This document shows positions 11,198-24,085 of a stretch of 64,000 bases of DNA, piece after piece. Both the position numbers and the translations under genes were made by a program. The stretch comes from Siphlonurus alternatus (Eukaryota; Arthropoda; Insecta; Ephemeroptera; Siphlonuridae). Numbering within the stretch: position 1 is the stretch's first letter; the number at the start of each line of letters is the position of its first letter. Where the stretch lies: NCBI GenBank assembly GCA_949825025.1, contig OX463778.1, forward strand, positions 35,108,616-35,172,615, written 5' to 3'. Below the pieces are notes generated by a model. The model was not told the DNA's origin and made no database searches. It saw only the letters and a program-made list of their open reading frames with translations.

Positions 11198-14100
11198 ATG
11201 GAAAATAAAATGTTTCCATGTTTTGATATATATGAAGTTGAACCTTCAACATTGAGGTGCATCACCGAGGATGATCAGCTGAGAATGCAAGAACTTGATA
11301 TTGGAAATAATATTAAAATGGAAACAAATACAGCTCAAAAGGAGACAAAACATTATAAGAAAAAGTGCTTACAATTACAATCAGAAATTAATAAACTAAT
11401 GAAACTAATAGAAAGCAGCATGGAAAATAAAAATGAACTGAAAAAAATCATTATAACAAAAAACAAATTCATAAAGGAGTTGAAATCAAATCAAGGAAAC
11501 AGTAAAATTTTAATGGAAGAAATTTTTAATGTAACGGAAAACTTGACCAAGGAAAAACAGAGGAGCTGTAACCTTGAAGCAGATTTGAAAGACAAAACTG
11601 TTAAATTGGAGCAATGCTTAGCAGAAAAAAGGGAAATGGAGAGTAATATTTCACAGCAAGAAAGTGCATTCTATCTCAAAGAACAGTGTGAGTTGGCTCA
11701 AAACAAGCTCCATGAACTTGGTCGAATTGAAACAGACTTTAGAGTTAGAGTACATAAACTTTCTCATCAATTACAAATACGAGAAGAGGAACTGAATATA
11801 GAGAAAGAAGGCACACAGAACCTTACTTCTAAGAACATGGAATTATCTGAAAATTTTGACAAAATTGTTTTGAAATGCGAGAAACTAGATAAACTTGTTG
11901 CTCAATATAAAACTAAATTAGAAATCAAGGAGGGTGAATTGAAGCAATGCAAAGATGTGACAGCGTTACAGCTCTTGCAATTAGAGGCAAAAATAACACA
12001 AGAAGCAGAATTAAAAAATAAATTAAAAAATTGTGAAAAAGAATTAAAAATGTATGAATTAAAATTTAAACAACTGTCCAGCAACAATATTGAGGTTACA
12101 AAAGATGAGCAAGCAAAATATCTAGCTGCACAAAAGAAAATTGAAGAGTGTACATCAGACAACTTGCATAAATATTTAGCAGAATTGCAAGAGAGACTTT
12201 CGAAACTTGAGACACTTTCTAGAGAATCACAAATCAAGATTGCAGAGAAAGAAAAAGATTTACAATTGAAAATCCAAGAAAACAAATGTTTGCAGAACCA
12301 GTTAAATAGCGCTACATTGGGAGTCAATGATGTTGAAAATTCTCTTCGTCTAAAACTGCAAGTTGAGTTGCTGGAGAAAGAACAGAAATTGCAAGAGGCA
12401 ACTGATGAGAAGCTACGGAGCTTGCAGGAAAAACTTTCCGAAGCAAAACAAGACCTACACAACAGCATGTCACAGCAGTTCTCACAGAAGGCTGAACAAA
12501 ATGCAACACTTGAAACTCTTAAAAATGAGATTTCAATATGTAAACAAAAAATAATTATACTCGAGGAAGAGAAAGTAAAAATGTTGAATAGACTGGAACA
12601 TGAAAGTTTCAATGGAAAGAAGTGTGATGATTTGAAAAGAAAATTAGAAAAGGTTACTCAAGACAGAGATGAGAAAATAGAAAAAATATCAACATTTGTA
12701 AAATTATTTGATGACCTGAAAATTTTAGCTGATGCAAGTGCTGCAGAAAAGAGAAGACTTAGTTGTGAAAACATTGCACTGCAAAAGGAAGCAAACGAGG
12801 CACGTTTCAAGCTGGAAGAAAGAGACAATCTGCAGTCTCAGAATGCAAGTTTGCAAGAAAAACTCGAGGAAACTATAAGAGCTCATAATTTACAAGTTAG
12901 CGCGCTGAAAAAAATAGAGTCTGAATTCCAAAAACAGCTTTCTAAACATCTGAGCGAATGTAAAGAAGCTATTGCAGTAAAAAATAAGATAATGCATGAA
13001 AAGGAAATAGCAATACAGCATATCAAGGTAACAGAAAAAGAACTTGGAATAAAAAATAGTGAGCTAAATATGAAAAGAGTAGAATTGACAAATTTACAAG
13101 AAGAATATGACATATTAACAGCAAAGTTGAATAAATGTGAAGAAGTAATAAAAAGGTTTAACATAGCATCTGAAAAATTACGGAAGGAAAATCAAGATCA
13201 AGCTCAAAATATATTAAATCTAGAACATCACATCAAGGTATTAAATGATAATCTTTCACAAAAAGAAAAAGAAATTGCTTTAACAGAACAGCATTGCCAA
13301 ACACTAAACAATGTAGATCAATCATTGCAAGAAACGGCTAATGAATGCACAAAATTAAAAAATCTTGCAGAAAACTTGAATCAACAAAACAATGAATTGA
13401 TAGAAAAATGTAAGCTATTGGAGGATGACTTGGAACAATTTGAAATAAAATTGAAAACTAGTAAAAAAAAAATATTATCTGTGGAAGAGGAGAAAAAATA
13501 TTTGATTAAGTCTATGAATGAGCTAACCAATGAAAATTCATTACTCCATGAAGCAACAAATCAGTTAGCATTACTGGAGATGGAGAGAAGCTCCCAGATT
13601 GAAAAATGTCGCCATTTAACAGATAACTGCAATAAACTGGATGAAGAGCTTAGAATTTTGAGAAAAGAGTTGATAATTTCTCAAGAAACAAAACATGAAC
13701 TGAAAAAACAAAATGAAAGTTTCATGAAAATTCAAGCTGACCTGCAGAGCAAATTTTGCACCTTAACAGAAGATAACAAGAAACTACGAGCCGAACTTGT
13801 TTCGGAGACGGAGCAACGACGAGAGTTGTACATCGAAGCCGAGAGACTGAAGGGCATTGAAGCTTTGCTCTCATCCAATGTCGATAAGCTGCTGCAGGAA
13901 AATAATGAGATCAGCAAGCTACTGTCTCAAAGCCAGGCAAAGATTGAAAATTTGCAAGTTCTAAATACAGAGCTTGTAAAAAAATGTAGTGATTTTGATA
14001 GGAAAGAATTATCATACAATAAAGATATAGTTCAAAAAACATCTGACGCTATGGAAAATGTAAATGAGTGTGCTAGCTTGAGGCTTAAGAATCAAGGATT

Positions 14101-14617
14101 AACTACAAAAATTATGAAATATATAAATGAAAATAAGAAACTGAAACTAAAATGCAAAGAACTTCATAATGAAACTGAAAATCAAAATAACTTAATAAAA
14201 AATTTAAAACAAGATATTGTAAATCAAGAAGGAAGCAACAAAGTGTTAAAAAGGTACTATGATAATTTAAAACATGAAAAAGAAGAAATCCAAGTAAAAA
14301 ATGAACACCTAAGTCAAAGCAACAAGGAGCTACAAAGGTACCATGAGAAACTGAAACATGAGAAAGAAGAAATCCAAGTTGAGAATGAAAAGTTGAGCCA
14401 CGAAAAAAAATTGCTGCAGCTCGAGGCCGAGGCCATTCAGCGCAAAGAGCAGGAGCAAGCACAACAACTACAAGAGGTGGAGCAAATGCAGAGTAAGAGG
14501 AAGAAGCAGCCAGTGAAGACCAACCATCAGCCTAAGAAGGACAGCGTCCCATCCCGCACTCTCAGAGCGTGCAACGAAATCAAGCTCCTCGTGAAGAGAG
14601 AAAATCCAAGCTGGTAG
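11198..14617 (+). CDS. Large coiled-coil protein of 1139 residues, intronless, family not identified
   Basis: The frame is uninterrupted over 3.4 kb. After a short non-helical start (MENKMFPCFDIYEVEPST) the protein is almost entirely long heptad-rich coiled coil, dominated by Glu, Lys, Gln, Asn and Leu, without a recognised globular domain, signal peptide or membrane segment. Near residues 1012-1070 a unit containing LKHEKEEIQV is repeated in tandem. The C-terminal 50 residues are basic and Pro/Ser-containing (SKRKKQPVKTNHQPKK) and could bind DNA, microtubules or acidic partners. The architecture fits a golgin, centrosomal or spindle-matrix type scaffold, but composition alone can cause such resemblances, so no name is given. 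Intron absence contrasts with every other host gene here. The 3' end holds ATTAAA (14674) and CATAAA (14686) followed by A27 at 14718. Confidence 0.7.
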   Translation: MENKMFPCFDIYEVEPSTLRCITEDDQLRMQELDIGNNIKMETNTAQKETKHYKKKCLQLQSEINKLMKLIESSMENKNELKKIIITKNKFIKELKSNQGNSKILMEEIFNVTENLTKEKQRSCNLEADLKDKTVKLEQCLAEKREMESNISQQESAFYLKEQCELAQNKLHELGRIETDFRVRVHKLSHQLQIREEELNIEKEGTQNLTSKNMELSENFDKIVLKCEKLDKLVAQYKTKLEIKEGELKQCKDVTALQLLQLEAKITQEAELKNKLKNCEKELKMYELKFKQLSSNNIEVTKDEQAKYLAAQKKIEECTSDNLHKYLAELQERLSKLETLSRESQIKIAEKEKDLQLKIQENKCLQNQLNSATLGVNDVENSLRLKLQVELLEKEQKLQEATDEKLRSLQEKLSEAKQDLHNSMSQQFSQKAEQNATLETLKNEISICKQKIIILEEEKVKMLNRLEHESFNGKKCDDLKRKLEKVTQDRDEKIEKISTFVKLFDDLKILADASAAEKRRLSCENIALQKEANEARFKLEERDNLQSQNASLQEKLEETIRAHNLQVSALKKIESEFQKQLSKHLSECKEAIAVKNKIMHEKEIAIQHIKVTEKELGIKNSELNMKRVELTNLQEEYDILTAKLNKCEEVIKRFNIASEKLRKENQDQAQNILNLEHHIKVLNDNLSQKEKEIALTEQHCQTLNNVDQSLQETANECTKLKNLAENLNQQNNELIEKCKLLEDDLEQFEIKLKTSKKKILSVEEEKKYLIKSMNELTNENSLLHEATNQLALLEMERSSQIEKCRHLTDNCNKLDEELRILRKELIISQETKHELKKQNESFMKIQADLQSKFCTLTEDNKKLRAELVSETEQRRELYIEAERLKGIEALLSSNVDKLLQENNEISKLLSQSQAKIENLQVLNTELVKKCSDFDRKELSYNKDIVQKTSDAMENVNECASLRLKNQGLTTKIMKYINENKKLKLKCKELHNETENQNNLIKNLKQDIVNQEGSNKVLKRYYDNLKHEKEEIQVKNEHLSQSNKELQRYHEKLKHEKEEIQVENEKLSHEKKLLQLEAEAIQRKEQEQAQQLQEVEQMQSKRKKQPVKTNHQPKKDSVPSRTLRACNEIKLLVKRENPSW

Positions 14618-14673
14618 AATCTGCTACATAACAAGAACTAAATCACATTACACTGTACATTTTTAAGTTTTCA

Positions 14674-14713
14674 ATTAAATTGATGCATAAAATACAGTTG
14701 TAATCAATTTAAT

Positions 14714-14744
<31 letters not shown>
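14674..14744 (+). other. Polyadenylation-signal variants followed by a 27-nt poly(A) tract
   Basis: ATTAAA at 14674-14679 and CATAAA at 14686-14691 precede an uninterrupted A27 at 14718-14744. The 26-nt gap from CATAAA to the A tract is the spacing expected when a polyadenylated mRNA was copied back into the genome. A simple genomic A tract is the alternative. Confidence 0.45.
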
Positions 14745-14748
<4 letters not shown>

Positions 14749-14902
14749 ATGCTTTTTGTACAGTAAGTGTATAAAAGATTAAAAGGTAACTTTTACTATA
14801 TATATGGCTCGAATTAATTATATATTCTATTTTCTACATAAAGTTAATACTTGATAGTACATTTTTTCACTTCAGAATGTTGAGCATATAATATAATCAA
14901 TT

Positions 14903-15102
14903 TCAAGATTTCTTTATATCGTCCCTCTTCCGCAATAATAAGTTATTTGCTCCACGATCTCGTTGCAATAATGAGCTGTCTGCTCTTTCAGGTGAGCGCA
15001 ATTTTGAGCCTAATTTTATACTAATTATAGCTCAATATTGCTTCATCTGAAATAGCAGATAGCTCATTATTGCGGACGAGGGACGATATGAAACTCTGAA
15101 CT
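14903..15102. repeat. Foldback element with asymmetric arms
   Basis: The left arm begins ATCGTCCCTCTTCCGCAATAAT and the right arm ends with the complementary ATTATTGCGGACGAGGGACGAT. Pairing continues inward through GAGCTGTCTGCT/AGCAGATAGCTC and TTTCAGGTGA/TCATCTGAAA. The left arm contains about 33 extra bases that restate its own CGCAATAAT motif, so one arm has an internal duplication. Confidence 0.6.
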
Positions 15103-16184
15103 TCCAAGTCATATTGGTAAAAAGGATTAGTTGTATAAAAAAAAACATAAAACAAAATCATAGATTTCCCTAATTAGTACTAATTACCTAATTGTTATCT
15201 AGTAATATCATATTAAATTAAACCAAAAAACTTTCATGATGCACAGTTTTACTACATATAGATAGCTGAGGGGAACACCCTCTACATTACAAACAAGTTG
15301 TTTTAAAATGGAGCCAGTACATGGTTAAGTTTTTAAGAATAGAAATATTAAAAAGAATTTAAAAATAAATAATTACTTGGAACTTTTTTTTAATACCATT
15401 ACCTGCTATAAAGCATTCCACAATTTCCACAAAAATTTAAAAACTACTGGGTTTCAACTGGTGTAGAATGGCCTGTATTGATATGGATTTTTAATTTTTA
15501 TTATTACTTATTTATTTATTTTTGGCTGGCATGATTGCAGAAAATGTGGATGTAAATAATATTTAAAACTGTTAAAACCACAATCAAACAACAGCACAAC
15601 AAAAGTATAACAATTTTAAACTTTGTAAGCCGGAGGACAATCTTTAACAGTTATTTGGTCTTTGTCTTTAGCATGCCAGGGGAGAAGTATAAAAAATAGA
15701 AAACACAAAAAATGAAACACATAATTTGAAAGAGAAGATTAAAAACTACAACACAATTTGTTTTTGTATTCATAATTGTTTCCTACGTTAGTTTACCCGG
15801 CTTTGTCCTTGGATTGCACTATAAGTTACGGTAGTTGCAAGTGATTCTTACGGAGCAAGCTGAAATGATTCAAAGCAACTAGTAGAGCGTGTTGCTGATG
15901 ATTAGGTTTCAACTGTTGCAAACGAGACTACTATAATAACTCACCTTGCTGGGCAGTACAGTATCTAACTTGTATGTATACTGAAGTTAGATTATGAAGC
16001 ATGCATAAATTGTGAGCTCTATCTAAGACATAAATCATAGCAATAGGTATGATTACTGTATAGTACATGTAAATATATAATTATATTATATATATTTATT
16101 GAAAGCAACATCTGTCTAACATATTTTAGCAGAGAATATAATATAGACTAAAGCTATAAAATATAATATGTGCATACAAAAGTA

Positions 16185-16322
16185 TGTATGAGACCACATC
16201 AGCTTCAAAACCGGCTCTTTGCACTTTCCGATAAGTCTACCTTTCAGGTGTTGTGATAAGGAATATAGCTTTTATCAGAAAGTGCAAAGAGCCGTGGGTT
16301 TTGAAGCTGAATCTCGCATGTA
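16185..16322. repeat. Hairpin element
   Basis: TCAGCTTCAAAACC and GGCTCTTTGCACTTTC on the left are matched by GAAAGTGCAAAGAGCC and GGTTTTGAAGCTGA on the right, around a loop of about 35 nt. This is a near-perfect 40-bp stem, consistent with a short foldback or MITE remnant. Confidence 0.6.
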
Positions 16323-16529
16323 ACTCTTATTTATACATAAATTTAAGCTTCCTTACAGAAGTTAGCATTTTAAGCAAATTTATCACATTTAGTTTTCAAA
16401 TTTAACTTTGTATGCAGTACTTTGAAATATATAAGTCATTATATTTTTTTATACATTATTATTGTACTTGTTATGCAATAATGATATTTTTGGACTTGTG
16501 CTGTGTGATGATTATGTCCAAAAATAATG

Positions 16530-16531
<2 letters not shown>

Positions 16532-16600
<69 letters not shown>
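16532..16600. repeat. A69 homopolymer
   Basis: Sixty-nine consecutive A residues, followed by A-rich DNA to about 16655. No element with a defined 3' end was recognised to its left. Its length is subject to assembly error. Confidence 0.85.
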
Positions 16601-16602
<2 letters not shown>

Positions 16603-17465
16603 AAAATACAAAGTGGGAGAAGTAAAAAAAAAAAATAATAATAAATAAAAAAAAATATATATATATTGAACCAGTCTGACCAAAAGTCATAGAACATTTA
16701 ATTAATTAACTTTCAAGCAAACAAAACATCATGTAGCAAGTACTTCCGCGTGTGAGATAAAAGTGAGATTTTATACATTGATATCTGAATAATATATTAA
16801 CATTTCTTATATCCTAATCCTCTATCTAGTACTTTGAAATAGAATTCAAGCACTAATGATACACATAATTATGTCATATTATAACTATTTGCATGCCTTA
16901 AATTAATTACTGGTATATTTCCCCTGTATTATAGTCAAGAATACAATAAAACTTTAATTTTGTACTTACATAAAATGAGTTTTTTAAGAATAATTATAAG
17001 GTTTTGAATATGAAGCAATGAATTATGTTACAAAAGCAAGATTTTGCAATTATATGACAGTCTTAGCACCTTAAAATTAGGACACATTAACTTATGTATG
17101 TACATTACTTTTTTCTGTGTTTAATGCAATATTTGCTAATGTTTTTATGTAGTCACATAAACATAGACGTTAAGTTATGTCAAACTTACAATACAGTATC
17201 AATTAGTACTTGGTGCTGAATTATGTACTGGATTATACATTTGAATTGAATTGAATGATTAACAAATTTCCTGTGTTATTCACAATACTGTGTCATTTTA
17301 TCTAGATGCACGTTGGTTGCAATTAGAAGTTTGGCACAGCAAGCTTCATCAGATAAAAGTGACGAGGTATTGGGAATACAACTTTAGTAATCAATAAAGT
17401 TCTTTCTTGGTTACATTCTCACCGCAATATTTCAAAATTACTCGCCACTTTGCTTGCCATCTCAA

Positions 17466-21650
<4,185 letters not shown>

Positions 21651-22220
21651 GGCTGCGTAAACAGATGACGTGACAAAACGTTATTTTAGTAACCTCTCAG
21701 TGAAGACGATTTAATGTCGTGAGACTCTTGGCATCTCAAACCTGGCTCTTTAATGCTTAAGCTTAAACCGGCCTAGCCTCGTCTGCTCTGCTCCATTGTG
21801 CTGTGCTCACAGAATTACTGAATAATGGAATCTGGGTGCTGGGTGCATTGTCCTGCGTCACGCCCAGTCACAAGCAGTGAGTGAAACGTGAAACGCTTTT
21901 TTCAACGAACACTCAAATAATGAACACTAAAACTTTAATACTTGAGTGTGTTGTTGTTGTTGTTAATTTCAAATAGAGTCAGCACCTAAAATAAAATATT
22001 TAAAACAAGTATCATGAAACACAAATCCCTATGATGCAACTTTGAAACTTGAGATTACATTTGCAGACAAGTCAGACAATTTCGTCAACTTCCAACGTGG
22101 AGATTATGACGTCATCCGAAAGAAGCCACTTGCTGAATTATGATTGGCTGTAATACAATCATGGCGTCAGCAATATAAATAACGCGGAGATATTTAAAAT
22201 TTCCTGCATTTTTTCAGATT
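21651..22220 (-). promoter_or_regulatory. Proximal promoter and leader of the CREB3-like gene
   Basis: A perfect CRE, TGACGTCA, lies at 22107-22114. A CCAAT box (ATTGG on plus) lies at 22143-22147, a CCACG-type half site at 22096-22100, and a second ATF/CRE-like site, TGACGTGA, at 21666-21673 just before the start codon. TATAAA-like sequence occurs near 22171-22180. CCAAT plus CCACG/TGACG elements are typical of ER-stress-responsive promoters, and CREB3 proteins bind CRE/UPRE-like sites, so self-regulation is possible. The transcription start itself was not located. The upstream edge meets an inverted-repeat element at 22235. Confidence 0.5.
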
Positions 22221-22234
22221 TTTCGTATATTATT

Positions 22235-22574
22235 AATGAGAAGCTTTAACATTGACGACACAATTCTCTCAGCCAATGAAAATCTAGCGCGCGAACTGCG
22301 CACGACGACATGTTCTATCAAGCTTCCTATCCTTTAACCCAGCGGTACCTCGTTTTTAATTTTTTCCGACGGTTCTTATGAAGGGCAAGATTAATAATTT
22401 GGATAATTCATATGAGCCACGGGAAAGATCACTTTACACGACATAAAAAATATTCGAGATTTTGTGCAGCATAGAATTTGAATGAAAAAATAAATAAGAT
22501 TTTTCTCCTAACAAACCTTATGGAGCGATGTCAGAATGCGGCGCTGCGGCATTTTTACGTTGAAGCTTGTCATT
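22235..22574. mobile_element. MITE family 1, copy A (340 bp)
   Basis: It is bounded by 16-bp terminal inverted repeats (AATGAGAAGCTTTAAC and GTTGAAGCTTGTCATT, differing at two positions). Its whole length is matched by the copy at 35753-36068 with only scattered differences and a few indels. No coding capacity. It lies immediately upstream of the CREB3-like promoter. Confidence 0.75.
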
Positions 22575-22755
22575 ATGCTGGTTGCATGGGGAGGATACGG
22601 TTCACGGTACCATGCATAGTTTGTCCTGTGTTTTTGGTTTGTCCGTCGACTCTAATACACATTTTTTTTCCCGACTTATAGTCTTATAATATATATATAA
22701 GACAATTAATTCATATATTTATATAACATATATTTATATAACATATATATGCATG

Positions 22756-22796
22756 AACGCCACTGATATTATATATTATATATAATATCAGTGGAT
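22756..22796. repeat. AT-rich palindrome
   Basis: CCACTGATATTATA and its complement TATAATATCAGTGG surround a short TA-rich centre. Small inverted repeat of unknown origin. Confidence 0.6.
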
Positions 22797-22954
22797 ATAT
22801 ATATGAATAGCGAGCTTTAATTTTTATATTCATTATAGAATTATTAATTAATATTAATTTTTTTATTTATTTAATTAATATATATTATACATATTTATAA
22901 AATAGAAACATTGCAAATAATATACATATATTTTTTAGTATATATAATATATAT

Positions 22955-23403
22955 AATGGACAATTTGCATCAACTTTTTTTAGTAGCTCAATCGAAAGAG
23001 GAGGTCGAAAAATACACCTGTGAATTTTATGCGATTTTTATTCGTACTGCATCATGGCTAAAAGAGAGGTCACGTGACCTGGAGCCGGCGCCCGTGTCGC
23101 CCGTGACGTCATTGAACTGTCTGGTCAAGCAAACGATTGTCTATATAACGCTTGTAAACAATAAATTAATTGTTGCTTGTTTCCATAGCAACGTGGTTGT
23201 TTGCAAGCGTTATAAAGTCGATCGTTTGTTTGACGGAACAGTTAAGTGACGTCACGGGCGACACGGGCGCCGGCTCCAGGTCACGTGACCTCTCTTTTAG
23301 CCATGATGCAGTACGAATAAAAATCGCATAAAATTCACAGGTGTATTTTTCGACCTCCTCTTTCGATTAAGCTAGTGAAAAAAGTTGATGCAAATTGTCC
23401 ATT
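22955..23403. mobile_element. 449-bp near-perfect palindrome (foldback/MITE)
   Basis: The left end AATGGACAATTTGCATCAAC is repeated inverted at the right end. Pairing continues almost without mismatch through arms of about 200 bp to a centre near 23160-23205. Each arm carries GGTCACGTGACC and TGACGTCA (23104-23111 and 23247-23254). The arms contain a relatively GC-rich segment within very AT-rich flanks. High arm identity indicates recent formation or ongoing gene conversion between arms. An open frame crosses the left arm but is not conserved coding sequence. Confidence 0.8.
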
Positions 23404-23666
23404 GACACAGTTAAAATAAATTGCAGTATTTTTTTTTATAATTATAATAATTATAATTTTTGAGAAAAATGAATTAATATAATATGCCATATATTATATT
23501 AATACATATATACAACACATATATGTGTATTACAAAAACTATAAATTAATTATAAGTATATATTAATTTCAATTAATTTATGTGGTGTTGCATATGCCAT
23601 GATGCAGATCGCCCATCAGAAACAGTTTTAAGTAGATCAAAATTTGAGAGTTAAAAGGATTAAGGT

Positions 23667-23714
23667 GAGGCAGCTATAGCGAACCTTATTAAATTAAGGT
23701 TCGCTAGCTGCCTC
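23667..23714. repeat. 48-bp hairpin
   Basis: GAGGCAGCTATAGCGAACCT pairs with AGGTTCGCTAGCTGCCTC around TATTAAATTA, leaving a one-base bulge. It could be a palindrome remnant; no terminator role is implied in eukaryotic DNA. Confidence 0.6.
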
Positions 23715-24029
23715 CCAGTAAACACACTTTAACTCTGTCGGTTCAGTGGTGTGCTGAGACTGTTGGGCCCGCAGTACTGTGCTAATTTTAACACTCTAAA
23801 GTGTCGATTCAACACATTTTTCACAGCTATATACCTTTATGTTTACTGTATGGGCTAGCAGTTATGTTATATTCCTATAAATACCAATTAATGGCAGTGA
23901 AGATAAAATACATTATAAAATTTTAAACCCAATCAAAAGTTTACCCGTCACAAAGGTAAGAATATTAAGAAAAATGTCAGGAATTAAAAGTTCTTGTTGA
24001 GGTGTTATATATATGGGACTCAATAATTA

Positions 24030-24085
24030 AGCCATTCCAGGGCTGCGCCTTATACCGTTAGACCGCCATGCATGCATGCACGCAC
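24030..24085 (-). other. Weak tRNA-like segment, possible SINE remnant
   Basis: Read on the minus strand, the stretch contains GGTCTAACGGTATAAGGCGC, which resembles a tRNA D-arm/A-box region. No matching B box or acceptor pairing was found, so this is at most a degraded tRNA-derived SINE head. Confidence 0.25.

Larger units (their letters stand above)
14745..17465. other. Intergenic AT-rich DNA with two foldback elements and a long A tract
   Basis: No exon was found between the coiled-coil gene and the end of the CREB3-like gene. The stretch holds the inverted repeats at 14.9-15.1 and 16.2-16.3 kb and A69 at 16532-16600, listed separately. The part from about 17000 to 17465 is likely 3' UTR of the CREB3-like gene. 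Confidence 0.5.

Noticed and set aside
16412..16697. Poly-Lys/poly-Phe open frames
   Set aside because: Translation of the A69 tract.
24030..24085. tRNA gene
   Set aside because: Only A-box-like similarity; no T arm or acceptor stem pairing.
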